This document shows, one piece after another, positions 1 to 6,728 of a stretch of 24,109 bases of DNA (position 1 is the stretch's first letter; each line of letters begins with the position of its first letter). The notes under the pieces were generated by a model that was given only the letters and a program-made list of their open reading frames with translations, ran no database searches and had not been told where the DNA came from. The DNA lies in contig DJIE01000041.1 in the NCBI GenBank assembly GCA_002433465.1, positions 1-24,109 of the forward strand. The letters run 5' to 3'. Origin of the DNA: Salinisphaera sp. UBA6602. GTDB taxonomy: Bacteria > Pseudomonadota > Gammaproteobacteria > Nevskiales > Salinisphaeraceae. The position numbers and the translations under genes were made by a program.

Positions 1-720
1 CCGCCCCTCGCCGGCTGGCTGGCCGCGACGGTCGTGCTGTGGCTGTGTATCGCCTGGCACAGCCTCAAGGCGCATACGCGCGCCGTTGAAACCGCTTTAC
101 AGGCCGACGACGTGGTCGGCGCACGGCGTGCGGTGGCCTGTCTGGTCAGCCGGGATACGACGCCCATGGACGTGGCCGCGATTCGTCGCGCCGCGCTCGA
201 ATCGCTGCTGGAAAACGCCGGCGACGGCGTGCATGCCACGCTGTTCTGGTTTGCTGCCGGCGGGCTGGTCGTCGGGCCTGCCGGCGCCGTGGCGGCGGCC
301 GTCGCGCATCGTGCGATCAACACCCTCGATGCGATGTGGGGCTATCGCACGCCGCGTTATCGGCGCTTTGGCTGGACGGCCGCACGGGCGGACGATCTGG
401 CCAACTGGCCGAGCGCCCGCCTGACCGCGCTGTCGTTCGTGCTGGTTGGCAACGCGCGCTGGGCCCTGCGCTGCTGGCAGCAACAGGCGAAGGCACTGGC
501 CAGCCCGAACGCCGGGCCGGTGATGTGTGCCGGCGCCGGTGCAATGGGTGTGCGTCTGGGCGGCGGCGCCTATTACCACGGCGTCTATCGACAGCGGCCG
601 GCTTTCGGCTGTGGTGTGTACCCTGGCGGCGGCGATATCGAGCGGGCCATCGCCCTGGTCGGGCGCACCCTTGTTTTATGGGGCGTTGCGATCGTGTTGC
701 TGGACTGGCTATGGCGTTGA
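1..720 (+). CDS. cbiB: Adenosylcobinamide-phosphate synthase CbiB (CobD of Pseudomonas naming), 5' partial
   Basis: The frame is open from the first base, so the amino end lies outside the window. CbiB is an inner-membrane enzyme that joins the aminopropanol arm to adenosylcobyric acid during cobalamin assembly. The family signature is visible in the ESLLENAGDGVHATLFW segment and in the AHRAINTLDAMWGYRTPRY segment, followed by an ARADDLANWPSARLTA stretch. The C-terminal part has a glycine-rich GGGDIERA region and ends in a hydrophobic helix, as usual. A GTG at 34 would lie inside the conserved domain and is not the real start. The stop overlaps the next gene by 10 bp, which indicates one operon with cobD and btuF. 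No frame damage is seen. Confidence 0.93.
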   Translation, partial: PPLAGWLAATVVLWLCIAWHSLKAHTRAVETALQADDVVGARRAVACLVSRDTTPMDVAAIRRAALESLLENAGDGVHATLFWFAAGGLVVGPAGAVAAAVAHRAINTLDAMWGYRTPRYRRFGWTAARADDLANWPSARLTALSFVLVGNARWALRCWQQQAKALASPNAGPVMCAGAGAMGVRLGGGAYYHGVYRQRPAFGCGVYPGGGDIERAIALVGRTLVLWGVAIVLLDWLWR

Positions 721-1736
721 ATCACGGCGGTCGACTGGGCGAGGCGAGCCGGCGCTACGGCATCGCCGAAAACCATTGGCTGGATCTGTCCACCGGTATT
801 GCGCCCTGGTCGTATCCGGTGCCCGAGGTGCCGGATCGCGTCTGGGCACGGCTGCCCGAGGCCGAGGATGGGCTGATCGCGGCCGCCGCCGACTATTATC
901 GGACCCCGGCCGACGCCGTCACTGCCCTGCCGGGCAGCCAGTTCGCGATCCGCGAGCTGCCGCGGGTCATCGCTGCACATCGTGGGTCGGGGCGTGTGGG
1001 GGTGCCGGCCGTGGGCTATGCCGAACATGGCCGGGCCTGGGCAGCGGCCGGGCACGAGATCGTGACCTACGACGATTTGCCGGGGCTTTCTGCGCTCTCG
1101 CATACGCTTGATCATGCGGTGGTCATCACGCCGAACAATCCCACCGGCGAACGTGCCGATATCGAACGCCTGTGTGCGCTGGCCCATGGGCTCGGCCGAC
1201 GGAACGGCCTGTTGCTGGTCGATGCGGCGTTTGCCGACTGCAACGACGGTCTGGACCACGGCGGTCTGCCGGCCAACGCACTCGTGCTGCGCTCGCTGGG
1301 CAAGTTCTTCGGTCTGGCCGGGCTGCGGCTGGGCTTCATGATCGGCCGCGGCCCGGCGGCGACCGCCCTGCACGAGCAGCTACAGCCCTGGGGCGTGAGC
1401 CATCCGGCCCGCTGGATCGGCCGCCACGCGCTGGTCGACCGGGCCTGGCAGGCCGGCCAGCACCGCCGCATCATCGATAGTTCACGATCGCTGGTCGAAC
1501 TACTGGACCAGCATTTTTCCTATCAGGTCGTCGCCAGCGCCGGGTTGTTCGCGAGCGTGTTTTTCGATGACGACGAACGGGCGGGGCGTGTTCATACGGC
1601 ACTGGCCGAACAGGCGATATGGACCCGGCTGGGCGATGACGGGCGTTGGCTGCGTTTTGGTCTGCCCGGGGGCGGCTCGGCCGCGGCGCGCCTGGACGCG
1701 GCATTGAATACGATTGCGATACGAGAGCTGTGCTGA
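711..1736 (+). CDS. cobD: Threonine-phosphate decarboxylase / CobC-like PLP aminotransferase-fold enzyme
   Basis: This PLP enzyme of aminotransferase class I/II fold makes the (R)-1-aminopropan-2-ol phosphate used for the nucleotide loop of cobalamin (Salmonella CobD; called CobC in Pseudomonas). The start is ATG 711, inside the end of cbiB, and gives 341 residues. Visible landmarks are the N-terminal LDLSTGIAPW (about 24-33), PNNPTG (141-146), the PLP-pyridine aspartate in LLVDAAF (D171), and the Schiff-base lysine in RSLGKFFGLAGLRLGF (K198) with a downstream arginine (R206). The same frame stays open far upstream inside cbiB, but that part has no family similarity. The 10-bp overlap upstream and the TGATG overlap with btuF suggest translational coupling. 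Whether it acts on threonine phosphate or has another corrinoid role cannot be settled from sequence. Confidence 0.92.
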   Translation: MALNHGGRLGEASRRYGIAENHWLDLSTGIAPWSYPVPEVPDRVWARLPEAEDGLIAAAADYYRTPADAVTALPGSQFAIRELPRVIAAHRGSGRVGVPAVGYAEHGRAWAAAGHEIVTYDDLPGLSALSHTLDHAVVITPNNPTGERADIERLCALAHGLGRRNGLLLVDAAFADCNDGLDHGGLPANALVLRSLGKFFGLAGLRLGFMIGRGPAATALHEQLQPWGVSHPARWIGRHALVDRAWQAGQHRRIIDSSRSLVELLDQHFSYQVVASAGLFASVFFDDDERAGRVHTALAEQAIWTRLGDDGRWLRFGLPGGGSAAARLDAALNTIAIRELC

Positions 1737-2659
1737 TGTGGATCTATCGATACGCGCGGCAGGGCAAAGCGTGCATGCTCGCAGTGCTGCTGCTGTTCGG
1801 ACTGTCGTGGTCGGCGTCGAGTGTGGCTGCCGCGGTCGCAGCCACCGATTTTCGCGGCGAGGTCGTACGCCTGGACGCGCCGGCGAAACGTATCGTCGCG
1901 CTTGCGCCGCATTTGGTGGAAAACCTCTATAGCGCCGGTCTGGGCGATCGCATCGTCGGCGCCGTGTCGTACAGCGATTACCCGCCCGCGGCCCGGGCGA
2001 TCCCCGAAGTCGGCGGCTATACCAATATCAGCCTCGAAGCGGTGCTCGCGAAAAAACCCGATCTGGTGGTGGCCTGGGCCTCGGGCCAGGGCGGCGATCC
2101 GGCTACCCTCGCACGCTTCGAGGCACTGGGTATTCCCGTGTATGTCGACCGGCCGCGCCGGCTCGAGGATATCGCCCGTGCAATTCGGGACCTGGGGGCG
2201 CTTGGCGATACGCGCGACACGGCCAACGCCGCGGCCGCGCGCTTCGACCGCCGGCTGGCTTCGCTACGCCAGCGCTATGCCAGTCGCCCGCCGGTGAGCG
2301 TGTTTTATCAGGTGTGGGACGAGCCGTTGCAGACCCTGGCCGGCGACCAGTTCGTCGGTCAGGTCATCCGGCTGTGCGGCGGGCGCAATATCTTTGCCGA
2401 CGCGGTATCGCTGGCGCCCAAAGTCGGCATCGAATCGGTGCTCGAGCGCGATCCGCAGGCCATCGTGGCCAGCGGCATGGGCGACGACCGCCCCGACTGG
2501 CTCGATGACTGGCGCGACTGGCCCGGGCTGCAGGCGGTGGAGAACGATCATCTGTTCTTCGTGCCGCCGGATCTCATCCAGCGCGCCACGGTACGCATGC
2601 TCGATGGCGCAAGCATGCTGTGCCGGCAGCTGGAACGCGTGCGCGGCGACGGCGACTGA
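1736..2659 (+). CDS. btuF: Vitamin B12-binding periplasmic protein BtuF-like
   Basis: A periplasmic substrate-binding protein of the cobalamin/iron-siderophore ABC class (helical-backbone binding fold), 307 residues from ATG 1736, whose A is also the last base of the cobD stop codon. Residues 1-36 form a signal peptide: positively charged, then a hydrophobic core, then an alanine-rich cleavage zone (ASSVAAAVAA). The mature part begins with the family pattern DAPAKRIVALAPHLVENLYSAG, continues with VGGYTNISLEAVLAKKPDLVVAW, and later has QVWDEPLQTLAGDQFVGQVI and LCGGRN. The matching permease and ATPase (BtuC, BtuD) are not in the window and may lie elsewhere. Its place behind cbiB and cobD supports corrinoid rather than siderophore capture, so that scavenging and assembly are co-expressed. 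Confidence 0.9.
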   Translation: MWIYRYARQGKACMLAVLLLFGLSWSASSVAAAVAATDFRGEVVRLDAPAKRIVALAPHLVENLYSAGLGDRIVGAVSYSDYPPAARAIPEVGGYTNISLEAVLAKKPDLVVAWASGQGGDPATLARFEALGIPVYVDRPRRLEDIARAIRDLGALGDTRDTANAAAARFDRRLASLRQRYASRPPVSVFYQVWDEPLQTLAGDQFVGQVIRLCGGRNIFADAVSLAPKVGIESVLERDPQAIVASGMGDDRPDWLDDWRDWPGLQAVENDHLFFVPPDLIQRATVRMLDGASMLCRQLERVRGDGD

Positions 2660-2661
2660 GA

Positions 2662-2693
2662 TCGATGGCCGACGATATGACCGGCGCCATCGA
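2662..2693 (+). other. Inverted repeat directly after btuF stop
   Basis: TCGATGGC (2662-2669) and GCCATCGA (2686-2693) are perfect 8-bp complements separated by 16 bp. They start three bases after the btuF stop. No T-tract follows, so this is better read as a 3'-end stabilising hairpin or Rho-linked end than as an intrinsic terminator. Confidence 0.4.
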
Positions 2694-2725
2694 CAGGCCA
2701 GCCTTCCGGCGTGATTGACCCGACC

Positions 2726-2760
2726 CAAACAGATTATTCGATAGACGATTTTTCTGTTTG
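2726..2760. repeat. 8-bp inverted repeat (CAAACAGA/TCTGTTTG)
   Basis: CAAACAGA (2726-2733) is perfectly complementary to TCTGTTTG (2753-2760), with an AT-rich 19-base loop containing a smaller TCG/CGA dyad. The arm shares its CAAACAG core with a second inverted repeat at 2862-2886. It could be an operator or the foot of a folded transcript. Confidence 0.45.
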
Positions 2761-2861
2761 ATAACGCGCGTTGCGAAACCATGCACGCCGTGGCCGACGG
2801 CCTCGAAGCGATGGAAACAAACGACGGGCCAGTGCCGGCGTTCATTTTACGAAAGCGTTGC

Positions 2862-2887
2862 AAACAGCGGACGCAGACCGCTGTTTT
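2862..2887 (+). terminator. Candidate intrinsic terminator
   Basis: AAACAGCGG (2862-2870) and CCGCTGTTT (2878-2886) form a perfect 9-bp stem with a 7-base loop (2871-2877). Four T residues run through 2884-2887 at the 3' side. Placed about 200 bp past btuF, it could end readthrough from the cobalamin operon. The T-tract is short and overlaps the stem, so the call is moderate. A minus-strand reading is almost equally possible because the stem is symmetrical. Confidence 0.5.
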
Positions 2888-3079
2888 GGTTCCGGGCTAA
2901 TAACGCGGCGGCATCGCTCAGGGCCGGCGCCGCCACCGGCTCTTCCAGCGCAATTGCTGGCCTGCGGCCATGAAGTATCGGATCGGGCAGTATTCGCGCG
3001 AATGGCGTTAAGGAAAAGTTAAAAAATGCAGGTGGCATGCATATAAAAAGCCGTATCGGTCGTTGCTGATATGTGCGGA

Positions 3080-3085
3080 TATAAT
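3080..3085 (+). promoter_or_regulatory. Candidate -10 box (TATAAT) for the methyltransferase
   Basis: A consensus TATAAT lies in the AT-rich stretch. No convincing -35 hexamer is found at 16-18 bp spacing (TTGCTG at 3063 is only 11 bp away), so a second factor may be needed. A start about 7 bases downstream would fall in the 3088-3111 inverted repeat. Confidence 0.35.
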
Positions 3086-3087
3086 TA

Positions 3088-3171
3088 AAAGCATCGTATA
3101 AACAATGCTTTGGAAGTACTAAATTGGCATTCGATATGGTTAGTCCAGGTTGCTTTTGGAAACCTGGCCAA
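3088..3171 (+). promoter_or_regulatory. Hairpin-rich 5' leader of methyltransferase gene
   Basis: Two perfect 7-bp inverted repeats are present: AAAGCAT (3088-3094) with ATGCTTT (3105-3111), and CCAGGTT (3145-3151) with AACCTGG (3161-3167). TTGG (3124-3127) and CCAA (3168-3171) could close the second into a longer branched stem. A further CTCAG/CTGAG pair lies just before the GTG start at 3234. The leader has no obvious strong Shine-Dalgarno sequence. I cannot match it to a riboswitch class I know. Confidence 0.35.
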
Positions 3172-3233
3172 GCTATTGCCTTCATGGCTTTGAAATCGGG
3201 TACTGTCTGCTCAGGGATCCTACTGAGACGCAC

Positions 3234-3887
3234 GTGCAACAAGCCGACTCCACCCGCCCGTTCAAACGCGACGACGCCGGCCGGCGCTATGCACAGACAC
3301 GCTATAGCGGTGTGTTTCAGCGCCTCGTGGCATGGCGTGAACAGCGGCTGGCGAAACGTCTTCTTGCCCACCCCTATACCGATTGCAACGGTCATATCGT
3401 GGATTTGCCCTGTGGCTACGGGCGTTTCTATCCGTTGCTCAAGCAGATGGACTTCAAGGTCAGCGCCATGGACCAGTCGCAGGCGATGGTCGATATCTAC
3501 AGCGGCCACGACCGGTTCGAAGCGGCAGACCATGCCGAGCGTGCCGACGTACTCGAGCCCTTGCCAACAAAGGCAGCGCCGGCAAAACGGGTGCTGTGCG
3601 TGCGCCTGTTTCAGCACCTGCATCATCCCGAACTGCGGGTACGGGCCTTGCAGACCCTCGCAGGCGACGGCCGCCAGATCGTGATGACCTATTACGACGA
3701 CGGCTCGCTGCATTACTGGACCAAGCGGGCCGCCATGCGACTCAAGGGCAAGAAGGTGCGGGTGAAAATGATCCCCCGGGCGGCTTTCGAGTCCGAGGTG
3801 GAGCAAGCCGGTCTTCGCGTTCTCAAGCGCGTGAAGCTGTTTTGGGGCATCCATGCCCAGACCTGGGTGTTGCTAGCACCGCGTTAG
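3234..3887 (+). CDS. Class I SAM-dependent methyltransferase, substrate unknown
   Basis: A 217-residue protein of the Rossmann-like SAM methyltransferase fold. Motif I is VDLPCGYGRF at about 56-65, the acidic end of strand beta-2 is AMD at 78-80, and VLCVRLFQHLHHPELR at about 120-135 matches the motif post-I/IV region. The basic tail (RLKGKKVRVKMIPRAAFESEVEQAGL) precedes a closing strand pair as in small-molecule methyltransferases. I chose GTG 3234 because the domain begins shortly after it. The frame stays open to a TTG at 3150, but those 28 extra residues are unlike the domain and would cover the hairpin leader. It stands alone between the cobalamin operon and the TAXI gene, and nothing shows its substrate. 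Confidence 0.8.
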   Translation: MQQADSTRPFKRDDAGRRYAQTRYSGVFQRLVAWREQRLAKRLLAHPYTDCNGHIVDLPCGYGRFYPLLKQMDFKVSAMDQSQAMVDIYSGHDRFEAADHAERADVLEPLPTKAAPAKRVLCVRLFQHLHHPELRVRALQTLAGDGRQIVMTYYDDGSLHYWTKRAAMRLKGKKVRVKMIPRAAFESEVEQAGLRVLKRVKLFWGIHAQTWVLLAPR

Positions 3888-3907
3888 TCCCCGTCGCGCG
3901 CATCGTT

Positions 3908-3922
3908 CGCGGCGTAGCCGCG
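3908..3922 (+). other. Short hairpin after methyltransferase stop
   Basis: CGCGGC (3908-3913) pairs perfectly with GCCGCG (3917-3922) around a 3-base loop, 20 bp past the stop codon. There is no T-tract, so it is at best a transcript-end hairpin. Confidence 0.3.
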
Positions 3923-3981
3923 GCCGGTGTTACAGCGGGCGCGTACGCCATCGGCGCTGTCCTGCGCTGCAAAGCCAGTAA

Positions 3982-3993
3982 AACACGCGTGTT
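3982..3993. promoter_or_regulatory. 12-bp perfect palindrome upstream of TAXI gene
   Basis: AACACGCGTGTT reads identically on both strands and sits in the 245-bp gap before the TAXI gene, 139 bp before its start. It has the size of a dimeric-regulator operator. No other copy was noticed in the window. Confidence 0.35.
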
Positions 3994-4117
3994 CGACGGT
4001 AACGCATGCTTTCGAATTGGAAGCCCGTCCCCTTGCGAGCACAACGGACAATTGCGCCCGCGCCGGCTTCGTGCAAAGGTCTGTGAAACGTTATTCCAAT
4101 AAAACGTAACCACAGCG

Positions 4118-4127
4118 AAGGGAGGAG
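4118..4127 (+). promoter_or_regulatory. Strong ribosome binding site of TAXI gene
   Basis: AAGGGAGGAG ends 5 bases before ATG 4133. It is the strongest Shine-Dalgarno sequence in the window and fixes the start. It implies high expression, as is common for periplasmic binding proteins. Confidence 0.8.
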
Positions 4128-4132
4128 AACCG

Positions 4133-5278
4133 ATGCTGCGATCAATGGCGCGTTGCCTGATGGCGGGCCTGGCCCTGACGACGATTTCCAGCACGGCGGC
4201 GCTGGCCCAGCCCGAGGCCATGCCGCGCACCATGGTCTGGACGTCCTACGACCTGGGGGCCTCCGGCTATGCCGAGGCCTCGGCGATTGCCGATGCCTTC
4301 GGACGCAAGTACGGCATGCGCGTGCGTATCCAGCCTTCGGGGTCGGCGATCGGGCGTCTGCAGCCGATCTTCAACGACCGCGCCGATATCGGCTTTCTGG
4401 GCAACGAGACCTTCTTTGCGACCGAAGGCCTGTTCGATTTCGCTACGCCGCGCTTCGGGCCGCAGGATCTGCGCGTGCTCATGGGCAAGGTCAATTCCTT
4501 CGGCATGGCGGTCGCCGCCGACGAAAACATCGACTCCGTGGCCGATGTCGAGGGCAAGCGCGTAGCCTACCCGGCCGCCAACCCCTCAAGCAGCCTGAAG
4601 TGCGATGCCATGCTCGCCTTTGCCGGGCTCAGCCGTGACGATGTGGAAGTGGTCACCTTTCCCACCTATGCCGCGACCATGAGTTCGGTAGCCGAGGACA
4701 AGGCCGACGTCACCTGCACGGTGACTGCGACCGGCCAGATGTACGAGCTGGCCGAATCGCCGCGTGGTATCAAATGGCTCGATCTCGATCCCGACGACGC
4801 AGCGGGCTGGGAACGGCTCAACAACATTGCGCCGTTGTTCAAGCCGGTATCGGAAACCCAGGGCGCCGGTCTGTCGAAGGACAACCCGGCCCAGCTCATG
4901 GCCTATCGCTATCCGGTGCTGACCGTGCGCGCAGACATGGACGACGACACCGCCTATGCCCTGACCAAGGCGCTCGACGAAACCTACGATATCTACAAGA
5001 ACGCCACCTCCACCGCGTCGCGCTATGCGATCAAGGATGCGGCAGTGCCGCCGATCGATGCGCCGTTTCATCCCGGCACGATCCGCTATCTCAAGGAGAT
5101 CGGCGTGTGGAGCGAGGACTCGGCGCAGTGGAACGAGGCCCGTCTGGCGCGTCTGAAGGCGCTGCGCGCAGCCTGGAGCGACATGATGGCGGAAAATTCC
5201 GACCTGCCCGAAGACGAGTTCGCCGAGCTCTGGAGCGAACGTCGTGAACAGGCGCTGGCCGAGCTCGAAAACCGGTAA
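4133..5278 (+). CDS. TAXI-family TRAP transporter solute-binding protein (orphan)
   Basis: A 381-residue periplasmic binding protein of the TAXI type (TRAP-associated extracytoplasmic immunogenic). A Sec signal peptide spans residues 1-25 and ends ALA|Q. The mature protein shows TAXI landmarks: LGASGYAEASAIADAF, then RIQPSGSAIGRLQPIFNDRADIGFLGN, and later the lobe-linking GKRVAYPAANPSSSLKCDAML and VVTFPTYAATMSSVAEDKADVTCT. The C-terminal 50 residues are charged and helical-looking (RLKALRAAWSDMMAENSDLPEDEFAELW). TAXI proteins normally serve a fused DctQM-type permease, but neither flank encodes one here, so the partner is elsewhere or the protein has another role. The ligand is unknown; characterised relatives bind amino acids or dicarboxylates. 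A terminator follows at 5305. Confidence 0.87.
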   Translation: MLRSMARCLMAGLALTTISSTAALAQPEAMPRTMVWTSYDLGASGYAEASAIADAFGRKYGMRVRIQPSGSAIGRLQPIFNDRADIGFLGNETFFATEGLFDFATPRFGPQDLRVLMGKVNSFGMAVAADENIDSVADVEGKRVAYPAANPSSSLKCDAMLAFAGLSRDDVEVVTFPTYAATMSSVAEDKADVTCTVTATGQMYELAESPRGIKWLDLDPDDAAGWERLNNIAPLFKPVSETQGAGLSKDNPAQLMAYRYPVLTVRADMDDDTAYALTKALDETYDIYKNATSTASRYAIKDAAVPPIDAPFHPGTIRYLKEIGVWSEDSAQWNEARLARLKALRAAWSDMMAENSDLPEDEFAELWSERREQALAELENR

Positions 5279-5304
5279 CGCCAACCCCGACAAAAGCTCG
5301 ATAC

Positions 5305-5336
5305 AACGCCCGTCCGGTGCCCCCGGCGGGCGTTTT
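5305..5336 (+). terminator. Intrinsic terminator after TAXI gene
   Basis: AACGCCCG (5305-5312) and CGGGCGTT (5327-5334) make a perfect 8-bp GC-rich stem with a 14-base loop, followed by T residues (5333-5336). It lies 26 bp past the TAXI stop and before the SDR start at 5361, so the SDR is probably transcribed separately or only by readthrough. Confidence 0.8.
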
Positions 5337-5360
5337 GTCGTCGATGAGGAAACAACCGAC

Positions 5361-6161
5361 ATGACTGCACGCCTGCAAAACAAGATTGCCATCATCACCG
5401 GCGCCACCAGCGGTATCGGCGAGGCGACGGCTCGCCGTTTCGCCGAGGAAGGCGCGACGCTCATGCTCGCCGCGCGCAGCGTGGACAAGGGCGAAGCGCT
5501 GGCCGCCGAGCTTGGCGATAAGGTCGCCTTCACCCGAACCGACGTCAGCAACGAAGACGAAATGGCGGCCCTTGTCGATGCCACGGTCGACCGCTTCGGC
5601 CGGCTGGACTGCCTGTTCAACAACGCCGGCGCGGGCGAGCGCAGCACCGCCGAAACCATCGACGAGGCCAGCTTCGACCATTTCATGCGCCTGCTGGCCG
5701 GCAGCGTGGCCTTCGGCATCAAGCACGCCGCGCGGGTGATGAAGAACCAGGGCAGCGGCAGCATCATCAACAATGCCAGCATCGCCGGGCACCGGCTCAA
5801 CCAGGGCGGTTATCTCTACTCCGGCGCCAAGGCGGCGGCCGCGCACTTCACCCGTATCGCCAGCGTGGAACTCGGCGCCTACGGTATCCGCGTCAACGCG
5901 ATCTCCCCGGGTGCCATCGCTACGCCAATCTTCTGGGGCGGCTCGGCGCGGGCGCAAACGCTCTCGGAGGAAGAAAACGCTGCCAAGCTCGACAAGCTCA
6001 CGAGCAATCTTGCCCAGGCCACGCCGCTGCCCCGCTCGGGTTATGCCGTGGATATCGCCAACGCGGCGGTATTTCTAGCCAGCGACGAGGCCGGGTTCGT
6101 CAACGGCCACGACCTGGTGGTCGACGGCGGGCGTATTCAGATGTTCAACGAAAAAGGCTAG
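5361..6161 (+). CDS. Short-chain dehydrogenase/reductase, classical SDR, substrate unknown
   Basis: A cytosolic NAD(P)-dependent oxidoreductase of 266 residues. The cofactor motif is TGATSGIG (13-20). An aspartate ends the adenine-pocket strand (D61), NNAG is at 87-90, and the catalytic set is S140 with Y153-x3-K157 in YLYSGAKAA. PG at 183-184 and the C-terminal GHDLVVDGG complete the classical pattern. The start is ATG 5361, supported by GAGGA 10 bases upstream. The frame runs open through the terminator upstream, but translation there would not resemble an SDR. The sequence suggests a tetrameric classical SDR but gives no substrate. The gene stands between a binding protein and an oppositely oriented deaminase, and neither clarifies its job. 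Confidence 0.92.
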   Translation: MTARLQNKIAIITGATSGIGEATARRFAEEGATLMLAARSVDKGEALAAELGDKVAFTRTDVSNEDEMAALVDATVDRFGRLDCLFNNAGAGERSTAETIDEASFDHFMRLLAGSVAFGIKHAARVMKNQGSGSIINNASIAGHRLNQGGYLYSGAKAAAAHFTRIASVELGAYGIRVNAISPGAIATPIFWGGSARAQTLSEEENAAKLDKLTSNLAQATPLPRSGYAVDIANAAVFLASDEAGFVNGHDLVVDGGRIQMFNEKG

Positions 6162-6182
6162 AACGTTTTCGCCTGATGCGTA

Positions 6183-6668
6183 CTAGCCGTCGGCGTGACG
6201 GCGTGCGTGCAGTGACTGGACGCGCTCGGCCAGATCCGGCACCGGGCCGTCGACGAGCACGTCCGGCGCGATTTCGTGAATCGGCCGGGGCGTGACCGGC
6301 GGCTTGGCGGCGCCCAGTTCGGTCAGCCATGCCACCAGCTGATTCGAGCTGCTGGCATAGACGATACGGCCCAGGCCGACCCAGGCGTGCGCCGCCGCAC
6401 ACATCGGACAGTGTTCGCCCGAGGTATAGACCGTGCTCGCTGCGCGTTCATCCGCGCTCATATGCTCGGCGGCCCAGCGGGCCAGGGCGAACTCGGGGTG
6501 GCGGGTGGCATCGCCGGCACCTTCGGCGATACGGTTGCGGTCTTCGGCGCGTACTCGACCCTGGCCGTCCACCAGGACCGAGCCGAAAGGTTCGTCGCCG
6601 GCCTCCAGGGCTTGTTCGGCAAGCGCGAGACAGCGCTCCAGATAGGGTCGTTCCTGCGAATCGATCAT
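6183..6668 (-). CDS. Nucleoside/guanine deaminase-like zinc enzyme (CMP/dCMP deaminase superfamily)
   Basis: A 161-residue single-domain deaminase. The zinc ligands are visible as H57 in RHPEFALARWAAE, with the proton-shuttling E59, and C87/C90 in SGEHCPMCAAA. Most relatives have H/C-A-E, so the proline in HPE is a mild variant. The neighbouring DEPFGSVLVD segment at 25-34 is the usual substrate-loop strand. Family members deaminate guanine, cytosine or tRNA adenosine. Without the TadA tRNA-binding tail a free base or nucleoside is more likely. A GAGAGAA ribosome site precedes the ATG. It converges with the SDR, and the nitronate monooxygenase gene lies 60 bp upstream on the same strand, so the two may share a transcript. 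Confidence 0.85.
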   Translation of the reverse strand: MIDSQERPYLERCLALAEQALEAGDEPFGSVLVDGQGRVRAEDRNRIAEGAGDATRHPEFALARWAAEHMSADERAASTVYTSGEHCPMCAAAHAWVGLGRIVYASSSNQLVAWLTELGAAKPPVTPRPIHEIAPDVLVDGPVPDLAERVQSLHARRHADG

Positions 6669-6728
6669 ACGAATTCTCTCAAGGCGCTGTTATGGCGGCG
6701 TTTCTTGTGAAACATGGTGCGATCGATG

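Larger units (their letters stand above)
2660..3233. other. Gene-free intergenic stretch with multiple inverted repeats
   Basis: I see no credible gene here. Short open frames on both strands have no family-like features, and codon-like structure stops at the btuF end. The stretch becomes visibly AT-richer from about 3000 to 3170. It holds inverted repeats at 2662-2693, 2726-2760 and 2862-2886, then a TATAAT box (3080-3085) and a hairpin-rich leader before the methyltransferase at 3234. Local base composition differs from the flanking genes, which could mean a regulatory region or old inserted DNA. Confidence 0.6.

Noticed and set aside
336..710. Upstream extension of the cobD frame inside cbiB
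   Set aside because: Open only because of base composition. The family N-terminus begins at ATG 711.
2660..3150. Cobalamin riboswitch or small gene in the gap
   Set aside because: I could not find a B12-box-like conserved core, and it would be expected upstream of the operon, not after it. Short frames here lack support.
3150..3233. TTG start for the methyltransferase
   Set aside because: The 28 added residues do not look like the family and would cover the leader hairpin. GTG 3234 is preferred, though not proven.
2847..3854. Long minus-strand open frame of about 335 codons across the methyltransferase
   Set aside because: It is antisense to a clear methyltransferase, lacks any domain pattern, and long antisense frames are expected in GC-rich genes.
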